64,000 nucleotides of DNA from Streptomyces sp. NBC_01460 (lineage in GTDB: Bacteria; Actinomycetota; Actinomycetes; Streptomycetales; Streptomycetaceae), in contig NZ_CP109473.1 in the NCBI RefSeq assembly GCF_036227405.1, positions 7,750,001-7,814,000 on the forward strand, written 5' to 3'. The first letter of the stretch is position 1, and each line of letters opens with the position of its first letter. Below the pieces are notes generated by a model. The model did no database searches and had not been told where the DNA came from. It saw nothing but the letters and a program-made list of their open reading frames with translations. The position numbers and the translations under genes were made by a program. Below are positions 29,636 to 38,502 of this stretch, piece after piece.

Positions 29636-30124
29636 TCAGGTGCTGAGCATGAACTCGGCGCGGATGCGCTTGCCGACGGGCACCCGCTCGGCGGTCAGCC
29701 GGTCGCAGAGCGCGACCACGATCTCCATGCCGTGACCGCCGAGGCGGGCCGGGTCGGGGGAGTAGAGCACCGGGAGAGCCGTGCTGCTGTCGTACACCGT
29801 CACGCTGACGCGCCGGGCGTCGCCCTCGAGCTCCAGAAGGTACGGGCCGTGGCTGTAGCGGTCCGCGTTGGTGACGAGCTCACTGACGGCCAGCATCAGG
29901 TCGCTGCGGGTGTGCTCCCCGAGCACCGCGAGCCACTCCGCCACGAGCCGCGCCAGGAAGCGGTCGGCCAGCGCCCGGGCCTGGGCGATGCATCCGGGTT
30001 CACCGTCGAACACCTCGGCGGCGAGCAGAACCTCCGTGGACGGGGACACACGGAAAGGATCGTCCGACCGTGAGGTGGCCTGTTCGTTCATGTGCTCCAG
30101 CCAGGGCGCCGCAGGGGAGGTCAT
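29636..30124 (-). CDS. Anti-sigma-type ATP-binding protein (RsbW/SpoIIAB-like HATPase)
   Basis: 162 residues of the GHKL ATPase fold. The N-box is LMLAVSELVTNADRYS (about 85-100) and the G1 box LGGHGMEIV near 138. This family binds sigma factors or anti-sigma antagonists and phosphorylates the latter. It is last of a five-gene same-strand block with a stress-type sigma factor, a receiver-PP2C phosphatase, a sensor kinase and a receiver, so a partner-switching role is likely. ATG 30124 follows AGAGG; ATG 30091 with GGAG is an alternative. Confidence 0.88.
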   Translation of the reverse strand: MTSPAAPWLEHMNEQATSRSDDPFRVSPSTEVLLAAEVFDGEPGCIAQARALADRFLARLVAEWLAVLGEHTRSDLMLAVSELVTNADRYSHGPYLLELEGDARRVSVTVYDSSTALPVLYSPDPARLGGHGMEIVVALCDRLTAERVPVGKRIRAEFMLST

Positions 30125-30189
30125 GGACCTCTTCTCGCCGTTCGTCTACCCGTGTCGAGAGATCCCACTCCGGGGGATCCCTCCAGATC

Positions 30190-30633
30190 TTACGCACGCC
30201 GGGGCAGGCGGACCACGCTCACGAAGAAGTCGTCGATCTGGCGCACCGCGCCGATGAACTGCTCCAGGTCGACGGGCTTGGTGACATAGGCGTTGGCGTG
30301 CAGTTTGTAGCTGCGCAGGATGTCCTCCTCGGCCGAGGACGTGGTGAGGACCACCACCGGGATCAGCGCCAGTTCCGGGTCGGTCTTGATCCGCTCGAGC
30401 ACCTGCCTGCCGTCGTACCTCGGCAGGTTCAGGTCGAGGAGCACCAGGTCCGGGCGGGGCGCGTCCGCGTACTCGCCCTGGCGGTAGAGGAAGTCGAGCG
30501 CCTCCTGGCCGTCCCGCACCACATGGAGCGTGTTGCGGATCTTGTTGTCCTCGAAGGCCTCACGGGTCATCAGCTCGTCACCGGGGTCGTCCTCGACGAG
30601 CAGGACCTCGATGGGCTTGACGGCGTCGTTCAC
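30190..30633 (-). CDS. Single-domain response regulator (Rcp1-type)
   Basis: 147 residues, receiver only. Acidic pair E14/D15/D16, phosphoacceptor D67 in LVLLDLNLP, TTSSAEEDI and the Lys in YVTKP are all present. The insertion after the first helices (ALDFLYRQGEYADAPRPD) is typical of receivers paired with bacteriophytochrome or CHASE3 kinases. No output domain, so it presumably relays phosphate. ATG 30633 overlaps the kinase gene stop by ATGA. Confidence 0.93.
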   Translation of the reverse strand: MNDAVKPIEVLLVEDDPGDELMTREAFEDNKIRNTLHVVRDGQEALDFLYRQGEYADAPRPDLVLLDLNLPRYDGRQVLERIKTDPELALIPVVVLTTSSAEEDILRSYKLHANAYVTKPVDLEQFIGAVRQIDDFFVSVVRLPRRA

Positions 30634-32255
30634 GGGGTGTCTCCCGACCGGGGGGTGAGCGCGGCGGGAGCGAGCAGCTCCGCCGTGGTGTGGGTGGGTG
30701 CCTCAGGGAGGACGGGCAGGGTGAAGTGGAACATCGTGCCCTCGGCCGGCTCCGGGTCCAGCCAGATCCGGCCACCGTGGAACTCGATGATCTTGCGGCA
30801 GAGGGAGAGTCCGATCCCCGTTCCCTCGTACTCGTCGCGGGCGTGCAGACGCTGGAAGATGATGAACACCTTGTCGGCGAACTCCGGCGCGATCCCGATG
30901 CCGTTGTCGGCGACCGTGAGGTGCCAGTCCTCGCCCTCCCGGACACACCCCACGGTGATCCGGCACGGCTCGTCGGTGCGGCGGAACTTGATCGCGTTCC
31001 CGATGAGGTTCTGCCAGACCATGGTCAGTGACGTCGCGTCGCCGAGGAGCTCCGGCAGCGCGTCCTCGCGGACGACGGTGGCGCCCGACTCCTCGACGGC
31101 CAGGGTGAGGTTGGACAGCGCCCGGTCCAGGGAGCTCTCCAGGTCGACGGGCTTCCAGCTCTGCTGCACCCGGCCCACCCGGGAGAAGGTCAGCAGGTCG
31201 TTGATGAGGACCTGCATCCGCTTGGCGCCGTCGACCGCGAAGTCGATGTACTGACGGCCGCGGTCGTCCAGTTCCTTGCTGTACCGCTTCTCCAGCAGCT
31301 GGCAGAAGGAGGCCACCTTCCGCAACGGTTCCTGGAGGTCGTGCGAGGCCACGTAGGCGAACTGTTCCAGTTCGGAGTTGGACCGTCGCAGCTCCGCGGT
31401 CTGCTCGGCCAGCAGCGTCTCCCGGTCCTGGGAATCGGCGAGCTCCGCGACGAGGCGTCGGCGCATGTCCTCGGCCGCCGCGGCCACCGCCCTGACGTCG
31501 GAAGGTCCACTGACCTCGATGCTGTTGCCGAAGGAGCCCGACCGGACCCTGTCGGACGCGGCGGTCAGCTCGGCCAGCGGCCGTCCCACCACGCGGTGCA
31601 GCAGCAGACCGATCGACACGATGGTCAGCACGAAGCAGATCACCAGGGCGATGAGTACCCGGTCGCGGGTGGTGCGGGCGTCGCCGAGCTCGGCGCGGGC
31701 GCGGTCCCGCGCGTCGTCCAGGTGGCTCTGCTGCGCGTTGTACAGCACACGCAGGGCGTCGAACTCCGTCTTGCTCCGCAGGATGGGGGCGGAGGACGCA
31801 CCGGTGGGCCCGCTCGCCCGCACGGCGGCGATCAGCGGCTCGGCCCGCAGGGTGCGCCACTGCCGCGCGGCCGCCTCGATCCGGTCCAGGTCCTCCGCGT
31901 ACGGCTGCTCGTTCCCGATCAGGCCGTGCACCCGTGCCTGCCGTTCCCGCTCGGCCCGCCTGCCGGCCTCGTAGGGCTCCAGGAAGCTGGTGTCGCCGGT
32001 GAGTGCGAAGCCGCGTACGCCGGTCTCCTGGTCCAGGAGCGAGTTCTGCAGCTGGAACGACGCGGAGCGGGCGGGCTGGATGCGGTCCACCAGGTCCGTG
32101 GTGCGGTCGGAGATACGGGAGAGGACGAGCCCGCCCACGACAAGGCACCCGCAGACCACCAGCACGAAACCGGCCAGGATCAGGTGGACCCAGTTCTGGA
32201 CCGACAGACGGGCTATGGGGCCCGGTCGTGCGGTCCCGGGCTTCTCCGTGCTCAT
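30630..32255 (-). CDS. CHASE3-type membrane sensor histidine kinase
   Basis: 541 residues. Transmembrane helices at about 25-47 and 200-222 flank a CHASE3-like sensor (QETGVRGFALTGD near 76). HAMP (about 220-275), HisKA with phosphoaccepting H305 in ASHDLQEPL, and a C-terminal HATPase (NLIGNAIKF, DNGIGI, GTGIGLSLCRKI) follow. The signal is unknown. ATGA overlaps on both sides (receiver downstream, PP2C upstream) show a tight operon. Confidence 0.93.
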   Translation of the reverse strand: MSTEKPGTARPGPIARLSVQNWVHLILAGFVLVVCGCLVVGGLVLSRISDRTTDLVDRIQPARSASFQLQNSLLDQETGVRGFALTGDTSFLEPYEAGRRAERERQARVHGLIGNEQPYAEDLDRIEAAARQWRTLRAEPLIAAVRASGPTGASSAPILRSKTEFDALRVLYNAQQSHLDDARDRARAELGDARTTRDRVLIALVICFVLTIVSIGLLLHRVVGRPLAELTAASDRVRSGSFGNSIEVSGPSDVRAVAAAAEDMRRRLVAELADSQDRETLLAEQTAELRRSNSELEQFAYVASHDLQEPLRKVASFCQLLEKRYSKELDDRGRQYIDFAVDGAKRMQVLINDLLTFSRVGRVQQSWKPVDLESSLDRALSNLTLAVEESGATVVREDALPELLGDATSLTMVWQNLIGNAIKFRRTDEPCRITVGCVREGEDWHLTVADNGIGIAPEFADKVFIIFQRLHARDEYEGTGIGLSLCRKIIEFHGGRIWLDPEPAEGTMFHFTLPVLPEAPTHTTAELLAPAALTPRSGDTP

Positions 32256-33511
32256 GTTTTCGCCTTCCAGCCGACATGCAGGACGGCCACGTCGTCGGCC
32301 AGCCCGCCGTACGGGGCCGCGCTCTCGGTTGCCTCGGCGACCAGCGCGTCGACGAACGCGCGCGGTTCGAGGGCGCCGTACCTGCCGGCCATGGCGAGCA
32401 GCCCTTCCTCACCCAGCCGGGAGCTCGGCCCCGTACGCCCCTCGAAGAGGCCGTCGGTGAACAGGACGAGCTCGCTGTCGGGGAAGAGCTCCAGCTCCGT
32501 GATCGTCCAGCGGCCGGCGCCGGGGAGCAGCCCGAGGGCCATGCCGGCTTCGGGCTCCACCCAGTCGACGTCCGACCCGCGCCGCAGCAGCAGCCCCGGA
32601 TGCCCGGCACGCGCGATGAGCACCCTGTCCCTGCTGGGAGGGAAGACCAGCGTGGTCACGGTGGCGAACACATGGGGGTCGGAACGCTCGGCGACGAGTA
32701 TCCCCTCCAGCAGACCGGTCTTCTCGAGCTGATTGACACCGGTCAGGACGGCCGTGCGCCAGGCGACCCGCAGACAGACCCCCAGGGCGGCCTCCGCCGC
32801 ACCGTGACCCGACACATCACCGATCACGGCGTGCACCGCACCGTCCGGGGTCTGCACGACATCGTAGAAGTCACCGCTCAGCAGCCCGTGGGCACGGCCG
32901 GCCTCGTAGCGCGCGGCCACCTGGAAGCTGTCGTCCCGCAGGAGCGGGATCGGCAGCAGCGCGCGCTCCAGGCGGGCGTTCTCCTGGGCGATCAGCCGGC
33001 TGGTCCGCATCGCGGCCGCCGAGCGCTCGGCGTGCTTGCGCTGGAGGGCGTAGCGGACCGCGCGGCCCAGCATCTCGGGATCGATCCGGCCCTTCACGAG
33101 GTAGTCCTGCGCGCCCTGCGCCACCGCGGAGAGCCCGGTCTTGGACTCGTCCAGCCCTGTGAGCACGATGATCGCAGCGTCGGGGGCCGACCCGACGAGC
33201 TGGCGGACGGCGTCGATGCCGTTCACGTCGGGCAGATGCAGGTCCAGCAGGACGCAGACGGGCGAACGGCAGTCCAGGAGGAACCGCCGGGCCTCTGCCA
33301 GCGTCTTGCACCAGGTGAGCGGGGCGTCCAGCTCGCTGTCGGTGAGCATCTCCTCGACCAGGAGCGCGTCACCGGAATCGTCCTCGACGAGGAGCAGGAC
33401 GGCGTCGACGTCCCAGACGGAAGCGTCCGCGGCGGCGAGCACCTTGTGCTGCTCCGGAATCCCGCCGGTCTGCTGCACGCGTACAGAGGTGCCCGAACGT
33501 GACTCGGCCAC
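32252..33511 (-). CDS. Receiver-linked PP2C (SpoIIE/RsbU-type) phosphatase
   Basis: 419 residues from GTG 33511, chosen because AGGAGG lies about 9 nt upstream; the frame extends to 33589. Residues 35-150 are a CheY-like receiver with D90 (CVLLDLHLP). A short helical linker leads to a SpoIIE-type PP2C domain with SGDFYDVV, VIGDVSGHG and LADDVAVL metal-binding motifs. Such proteins dephosphorylate anti-sigma antagonists to release a sigma factor. It lies next to the sigma gene and is coupled to the kinase gene. Confidence 0.92.
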   Translation of the reverse strand: MAESRSGTSVRVQQTGGIPEQHKVLAAADASVWDVDAVLLLVEDDSGDALLVEEMLTDSELDAPLTWCKTLAEARRFLLDCRSPVCVLLDLHLPDVNGIDAVRQLVGSAPDAAIIVLTGLDESKTGLSAVAQGAQDYLVKGRIDPEMLGRAVRYALQRKHAERSAAAMRTSRLIAQENARLERALLPIPLLRDDSFQVAARYEAGRAHGLLSGDFYDVVQTPDGAVHAVIGDVSGHGAAEAALGVCLRVAWRTAVLTGVNQLEKTGLLEGILVAERSDPHVFATVTTLVFPPSRDRVLIARAGHPGLLLRRGSDVDWVEPEAGMALGLLPGAGRWTITELELFPDSELVLFTDGLFEGRTGPSSRLGEEGLLAMAGRYGALEPRAFVDALVAEATESAAPYGGLADDVAVLHVGWKAKT

Positions 33512-33628
33512 TCTCCACTCCCTCCTACGGACGGCACGGGACGCCCACGGCCGTTTCGGCAGGAAGCATATGTGACTGAGGCCCGGCACTCGGCCGGGCC
33601 TCGGTCTTTCGATGGGGGAGCTGCGGGA

Positions 33629-34525
33629 TCAGGCCTCGACGCTCATGCCCGTGCGCAGGCGCTGGACGATCCTGCTCAGCAGACGCGACACGTGCATCTG
33701 GGAGACGCCCAGTTCAGCGCCGATCTGCGCCTGGGTCATCTCCTGGCCGAAGCGCATCCGGACGATCTTCCGCTCGCGGTCGTCCAGCTGCCGCAGCAGC
33801 GGAGCCAGGGTGTGCAGGTTCTCGACGCTCTCCATGCCAGGGTCGTCGTCGCCGAGGAGGTCGGCGTAGGCACGCTGGTCGCTGCCCGACTCGCTGTCCG
33901 CGTTCGGGGTGTCCAGCGATCCCGCCGAGTAGCCGTTGGCAGCGACGAGACCCTCGATGATCTCCTCCTCGGGGAGATCGAGGTGCGCGGCGAGCTCCGC
34001 GACCGTCGGGTCGCGGTCCAGCTTCGCCGAAAGCGTCTCCTTGGCCTTGGCCAGCTCGACGCGCAGCTCCTGCAGCCGTCGCGGCACGTGCACGGACCAG
34101 GTCGTGTCGCGGAAGAACCGCTTGATCTCACCCACGATGTACGGCACCGCGAACGTCGCGAACTCGACCTCTCGCGAGAGGTCGAACCGGTCGATCGCCT
34201 TGATCAGGCCGATCGTGCCCACCTGGATGATGTCCTCGGTGTCGTCGCCGCCCCGGTTACGGAACCGCGAGGCGGCGAAGCGCACCAGGGAGAGATTCAT
34301 CTCGATCAGGGTGTTGCGAGCGTACTGGTACTCGTGCGTGCCCTCCTCGAGGACCTGCAGCCGGTCGAAGAAGATCTTCGACATGGCGCGCGCGTCCTGC
34401 GGGGCGACCTTGCCGGCGTCCTCGATCCAGGGGAGTGCCGCCATGTCCGAAACCGCACCCTGCTCGTCGGTCCGAGTCCCGGCCGTGCCGATCGCTCCGC
34501 TGGTTCGCACTGACATGGCCGTCAT
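33629..34525 (-). CDS. RNA polymerase sigma factor, SigB/SigF/SigG subfamily
   Basis: 298 residues. Region 2 (NLSLVRFAASRF...TEDIIQVGTIGLIKAIDRFD), region 3 and region 4 HTH (MTQAQIGAELGVSQMHVSRLLSRI) are complete, and the GEIKRFFRD of region 2-3 marks the stress/sporulation group. ATG 34525 follows GGGAGGGCGGG; the frame extends to 34684 without support. It heads the signalling block and is likely controlled by the RsbW-like ATPase and PP2C encoded downstream. Confidence 0.93.
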   Translation of the reverse strand: MTAMSVRTSGAIGTAGTRTDEQGAVSDMAALPWIEDAGKVAPQDARAMSKIFFDRLQVLEEGTHEYQYARNTLIEMNLSLVRFAASRFRNRGGDDTEDIIQVGTIGLIKAIDRFDLSREVEFATFAVPYIVGEIKRFFRDTTWSVHVPRRLQELRVELAKAKETLSAKLDRDPTVAELAAHLDLPEEEIIEGLVAANGYSAGSLDTPNADSESGSDQRAYADLLGDDDPGMESVENLHTLAPLLRQLDDRERKIVRMRFGQEMTQAQIGAELGVSQMHVSRLLSRIVQRLRTGMSVEA

Positions 34526-34755
34526 GGTCCCGCCCTCCCTGGTGTCCGCTGTAGTGACGGGCGCATGCCCCGGTATCCGGAAGTAATGCCACCGAATCCC
34601 GAATCTTTTTCCGCGGACGCGCGACAGGGGCGAAAGCGACCGTTCGGGGTAACGATCCGTGGTCGCGCGAACGGTTTCCGTCACTCTTCACCGCCGATGT
34701 GTGAACCGCGTCTCGTTCCGGGCACCTGTGGTGTTCCGGAAGCAGAGGAGGGCCC

Positions 34756-36231
34756 ATGAGCGTCACCGGCGCACCAGGCGGAGCGACCGTCACGACCAGG
34801 ATCCCGGCACGGCTGGACCGGCTGCCCTGGTCGCGGTGGCACTGGATGATCGTGATCGGCCTCGGAACCGTCTGGATCCTCGACGGGCTCGAGGTCACGG
34901 TCGTCGGCAACATCGCCAGCCGGCTGTCGGAGGACGGCAGCGGGCTGGCCATCACCGACGCCCAGGTCACCGGTATCGCCGCCGCGCTGTACGTCGCGGG
35001 TGCCTGCTCCGGTGCGCTGGTCTTCGGATGGCTCACCGACCGCTTCGGGCGCAAGAAGCTGTTCCTGATCACGCTCGCCGTCTATCTGGCGGCCACGGCG
35101 CTCACCGCGATCTCGTTCTCGGCCTGGTGGTTCTTCCTCTTCCGCTTCCTGACCGGCTTCGGGATCGGAGGCGAGTACGCGGCGATCAACTCGGCCATCG
35201 ACGAGCTGATCCCCAGCAAGTACCGGGGGCGCGTCGACCTCATCATCAACGGCAGCTTCTGGCTGGGGGCCGTGGCCGGCTCCCTGCTCTCCGTCCTCGC
35301 CCTGAACACCGACATCTTCCCCAAGGACATCGGCTGGCGGCTCACCTTCGCGTTGGGCGTCGTCCTCGGGCTCGTCATCCTGCTGGTGCGCCGCCATGTG
35401 CCGGAGAGCCCACGCTGGATGTTCATCCACGGGCAGGACGCGGCTGCCGAGAAGCTCGTCGACGGGGTGGAGGAGCAGGTGGAGGTGGAGACCGGGCGCC
35501 CGCTCCCGCCCGCCGAGCAGGCGATCACCGTGCGGCAGCGCAAGAGCATCGGCTTCGGCCTGATCGCCCGCACCGTCTTCCGCTCCTATCCCAAGCGGGC
35601 CGTGCTCGGACTGGCGCTCTTCATCGGGCAGGCCTTCCTCTACAACGCGGTCACCTTCGGGTTCGGGTCGATCCTGGTGAAGTTCTTCGACGTCTCCAGC
35701 GGCGCCACCGGCTACTACTTCGCCGTCATCGCGTTCTGCAACTTCATGGGGCCGCTCCTCCTCGGCAGGCTCTTCGACACCGTCGGCCGCAAACCGATGA
35801 TCGCCGGCACCTACATCACCTCCGGGGTGCTGCTCTTCGTGACCGCCTGGCTCTTCGAGAGCGGGTCCCTGACCGCCGCGACCATGACCGGCTGCTGGTG
35901 CCTGGTCCTCTTCTTCGCCTCCGCCGGGGCGAGCTCCGCCTACCTGACCGTCAGCGAGATCTTCCCGATGGAGACGAGGGCCATGGCCATCGCCTTCTTC
36001 TACGCCGTGGGCACGGCGGCCGGTGGCATCACGGGACCGCTGGTCTTCGCGGACCTCACCGCCAGCGGAGTCCCGGGAGACACCGCCCTGGCCTTCTGCA
36101 TCGGCGCGGCACTGATGGTGGTCGCCGGGGTGGTCGCCCTCTTCTTCGCCGTCGCCGCCGAGGGGAAGTCCCTCGAGGACATCGCGACCCCGCTCTCCGC
36201 CGAGGAGAAGGAGGGTGCCGCGCCGAACTGA
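34756..36231 (+). CDS. MFS permease, sugar/organic-acid transporter type
   Basis: 491 residues with about 12 transmembrane helices. The signature motifs are FGWLTDRFGRKKLF (about 95-108), RFLTGFGIGGEYAAINSAIDE (about 135-155) and RLFDTVGRKP in the second half. The ILDGLEVTVVG start of helix 1 and the GIGGEYA motif are typical of sugar/metabolite:H+ symporters. ATG 34756 follows GAGGAGGG. Divergent from the sigma gene; substrate unknown. Confidence 0.9.
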   Translation: MSVTGAPGGATVTTRIPARLDRLPWSRWHWMIVIGLGTVWILDGLEVTVVGNIASRLSEDGSGLAITDAQVTGIAAALYVAGACSGALVFGWLTDRFGRKKLFLITLAVYLAATALTAISFSAWWFFLFRFLTGFGIGGEYAAINSAIDELIPSKYRGRVDLIINGSFWLGAVAGSLLSVLALNTDIFPKDIGWRLTFALGVVLGLVILLVRRHVPESPRWMFIHGQDAAAEKLVDGVEEQVEVETGRPLPPAEQAITVRQRKSIGFGLIARTVFRSYPKRAVLGLALFIGQAFLYNAVTFGFGSILVKFFDVSSGATGYYFAVIAFCNFMGPLLLGRLFDTVGRKPMIAGTYITSGVLLFVTAWLFESGSLTAATMTGCWCLVLFFASAGASSAYLTVSEIFPMETRAMAIAFFYAVGTAAGGITGPLVFADLTASGVPGDTALAFCIGAALMVVAGVVALFFAVAAEGKSLEDIATPLSAEEKEGAAPN

Positions 36232-36363
36232 GCAAGGCCGGACTCGTGGCAGACTTGACCGGGGCATTCGGCCCGTGCGCGCCTGCCCTCGCCGGCCCCG
36301 GCCGGACCACTCCCCACCCGAAGCCCGACGGCGGCATGAGTGACGAGTGACAGAGGAACGGCA

Positions 36364-37851
36364 ATGACGGTGACAGAGGACAGCCCGGAGTTCGCTCCCG
36401 GTATCGACGAGTTCGGTCCCGGTATCGACCCGGAGCGGCTGGCCGTCTGCCTGAGCGTGCTCGACGAGCTGAACGCCATCGAGGTCGACCACCCGGACGC
36501 CGTAGCCGTGCGACGGGCCACCGCCGGGATCTACCGCACCGTGAAGCAGCGCCGCCGCCAGGAGCGCCGTGCCGCCAAGACCGCGCACGACAAGGCCGTC
36601 ACGGAGGCCACGGCGACCGGCTCCGCCGAGCGCATCGACGACGAGACGCAGGGAGTCCTGCCGTCCTCCTCGGCCACCGCCGAGATCGCGGGCATACTCC
36701 AGCGGCCCAGGTCCTGCTACATCTGCAAGACCCGGTACGTCGAGGTGGACGCCTTCTACCACCAGCTCTGCCAGCAGTGCGCCAAGGAGAACCGCGAGCG
36801 GCGTGACGCGCGCACCGATCTCACCGGACGCCGTGCCCTGCTCACCGGCGGCCGCGCCAAGATCGGCATGTACATCGCGCTGCGCCTGCTGCGCGACGGC
36901 GCCCACACCACCATCACCACCCGGTTCCCCAACGACGCGATCCGCCGCTTCAAGGCGATGCCGGACAGCGACGAGTGGATCCACCGCCTGAAGATCGTCG
37001 GCATCGACCTGCGGGACCCCGCCCAGGTCGTCGCCCTCGCCGACTCGGTCGCCGCCGAGGGCCCGCTGGACATCCTGATCAACAACGCCGCGCAGACCGT
37101 CCGCCGCTCGCCGGGGGCCTACAGCGAGCTGGTCTCCGCCGAGTCCGCCCCCCTGCCCTCGGGGGAGCTGCCCGCGGCCGAGGTGATCGGCACGTTCGGC
37201 AGCGGCACCGTCGACCGCGTCGCCGCGCTGCCCGCCGCCCGCCGGGAGGGCGAGGGGCTGAGCGCCCAGGACGTCACGGATCTCGCCCTGGTGACCGGGT
37301 CCGCCTCGCCGGCCCGCATCGCCGCGGGTACGGCCATCGACGCCGGTGGCCTGGTCCCCGACCTGCACGACACGAACAGCTGGATCCAGACCGTCGACGA
37401 GGTCGAGCCGATCGAGCTCCTCGAGGTCCAGCTCTGCAACTCCACGGCGCCGTTCATCCTCATCAGCCGGCTCCGCCCGGCCATGGCCGCCGCCGCGAAC
37501 CGCGCCTACGTGGTGAACGTCTCGGCGATGGAAGGTGTCTTCGGCCGCGGCTACAAGGGTGCGGGGCACCCGCACACCAACATGGCCAAGGCCGCGCTGA
37601 ACATGCTGACGCGCACCAGCGCCCAGGAGATGTTCGAGAAGGACCACATCCTCATGACGGCCGTCGACACCGGATGGATCACGGACGAGCGCCCGCACCC
37701 CGACAAGATGCGCCTCGCGGAGGAGGGTTTTCACGCCCCGCTGGACCTCGTCGACGGCGCCGCACGGGTCTACGACCCGATCGTGCGCGGTGAAGCGGGC
37801 GAGGAGCTGTACGGCTGCTTCCTGAAGGACTACGCGCCTGCGGGCTGGTGA
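36364..37851 (+). CDS. SDR-family protein with N-terminal extension and four-Cys motif
   Basis: 495 residues. A 150-residue N-terminal part ends with C118-x2-C121...C136-x2-C139, a zinc-ribbon-like arrangement. A short-chain dehydrogenase domain follows with TGGRAKIG at 161-168 and INNAAQT near 239. The catalytic Ser is in NVSAMEG, but the usual YxxxK reads T405-N-M-A-K409, so the acid/base Tyr is missing. An insertion of about 90 residues (250-340) interrupts the fold. It may act as a modified reductase or a binding protein. I prefer ATG 36364 (after GAGG) to 36340. Confidence 0.85.
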   Translation: MTVTEDSPEFAPGIDEFGPGIDPERLAVCLSVLDELNAIEVDHPDAVAVRRATAGIYRTVKQRRRQERRAAKTAHDKAVTEATATGSAERIDDETQGVLPSSSATAEIAGILQRPRSCYICKTRYVEVDAFYHQLCQQCAKENRERRDARTDLTGRRALLTGGRAKIGMYIALRLLRDGAHTTITTRFPNDAIRRFKAMPDSDEWIHRLKIVGIDLRDPAQVVALADSVAAEGPLDILINNAAQTVRRSPGAYSELVSAESAPLPSGELPAAEVIGTFGSGTVDRVAALPAARREGEGLSAQDVTDLALVTGSASPARIAAGTAIDAGGLVPDLHDTNSWIQTVDEVEPIELLEVQLCNSTAPFILISRLRPAMAAAANRAYVVNVSAMEGVFGRGYKGAGHPHTNMAKAALNMLTRTSAQEMFEKDHILMTAVDTGWITDERPHPDKMRLAEEGFHAPLDLVDGAARVYDPIVRGEAGEELYGCFLKDYAPAGW

Positions 37852-37914
37852 CGTCCGGCTCCTCGTCCCCCCAGCCTCTCCCGTCTCTCCCGCCACCTGC
37901 GTGAACAGGCGGCA

Positions 37915-37954
37915 CGGCGACGGCCCTGTAGAACACGGGGTCGTCGCCGTTTTG
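37915..37954 (+). terminator. Terminator after the SDR gene
   Basis: Arms ACGGCGAC (37915-37922) and GTCGCCGT (37944-37951) pair perfectly, and the stem continues inward with GGCCC against GGGGTC. It is followed directly by TTTTG. Confidence 0.75.
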
Positions 37955-38218
37955 TTGGCTGAAAGTGACCCAGGCCACACGTTCTGTCGAGCGGGACGGC
38001 GCTCATTTGGTTAGTCTGAGGAGAACGGACGCCACCAAGGGATCCACGAAGCTTCCTCGGCCGTCCTGGGACAGGTCTGTAACCAGCCCGCCGTCCCACC
38101 CCGTACCGGCGCCACCGCGACCGAACTGTTTCTGCCCCTGCCCCGCAGAGGGCGGTCGACACGGTTCTCACAGCCGCAGCGTCGCCGCCCGGGGTTACGC
38201 GACGCAAAGGAGTCCGCG
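37955..38218 (+). other. Long leader/promoter region of the 57-residue peptide gene
   Basis: 264 bp between the SDR terminator and the small peptide gene, without another gene. It must contain the promoter of the small gene. I see no box convincing enough to mark. The length leaves room for a structured leader. Confidence 0.45.
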
Positions 38219-38392
38219 GTGACACCTGAAATGACGAAGACCGAGACGCGCCCGGCCGAGCTGTCCGGAGAGCGGGCCCGCCGGCCCGAGAAGCTCCGGA
38301 ACATCGAGGTCTGGGCCAGGTCGGCACCGATCAGGCTGGCCGGCTACGAGGACGATCTGGCCGAGCCGCACATCCTGCCCGGCATCGACTGA
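38219..38392 (+). CDS. Orphan 57-residue peptide
   Basis: GTG 38219 is preceded by AAAGGAG at 6 nt, an excellent ribosome site, and a strong terminator follows 35 nt after the stop, so this is a real transcription unit. The peptide is hydrophilic with charged N-terminal half (KTETRPAELSGERARRPEK). Its tail contains EVWARSAPIRLAGYEDD and ends HILPGID. There is no signal peptide and no cysteine. I do not recognise the family. It could be a regulatory peptide or a RiPP precursor-like peptide, but no maturation enzyme is next to it. Confidence 0.7.
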   Translation: MTPEMTKTETRPAELSGERARRPEKLRNIEVWARSAPIRLAGYEDDLAEPHILPGID

Positions 38393-38426
38393 CCTCCCGC
38401 ACTCTTTCCGGAACAGCGCCTCGGTA

Positions 38427-38461
38427 CCTGCCCCCGTCCCCGGACGGGGGCAGGTTCTTTT
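38427..38461. terminator. Strong bidirectional terminator
   Basis: A 13-bp GC-rich perfect stem (CCTGCCCCCGTCC against GGACGGGGGCAGG, tight loop) followed by TTCTTTT. It lies between the small peptide gene and the convergent lipase-maturation-factor gene. Confidence 0.85.
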
Positions 38462-38502
38462 CGGCCACTGGCCACTGGCCGCTTCCGTGTCCTGTGCGGT
38501 GC

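Noticed and set aside
34681..37980. A 1099-codon open frame on the minus strand
   Set aside because: It runs antisense through the MFS and SDR genes, both with clear families and ribosome sites, and its translation is low-complexity Gly/Arg/Asp-rich. It is a GC-driven shadow.
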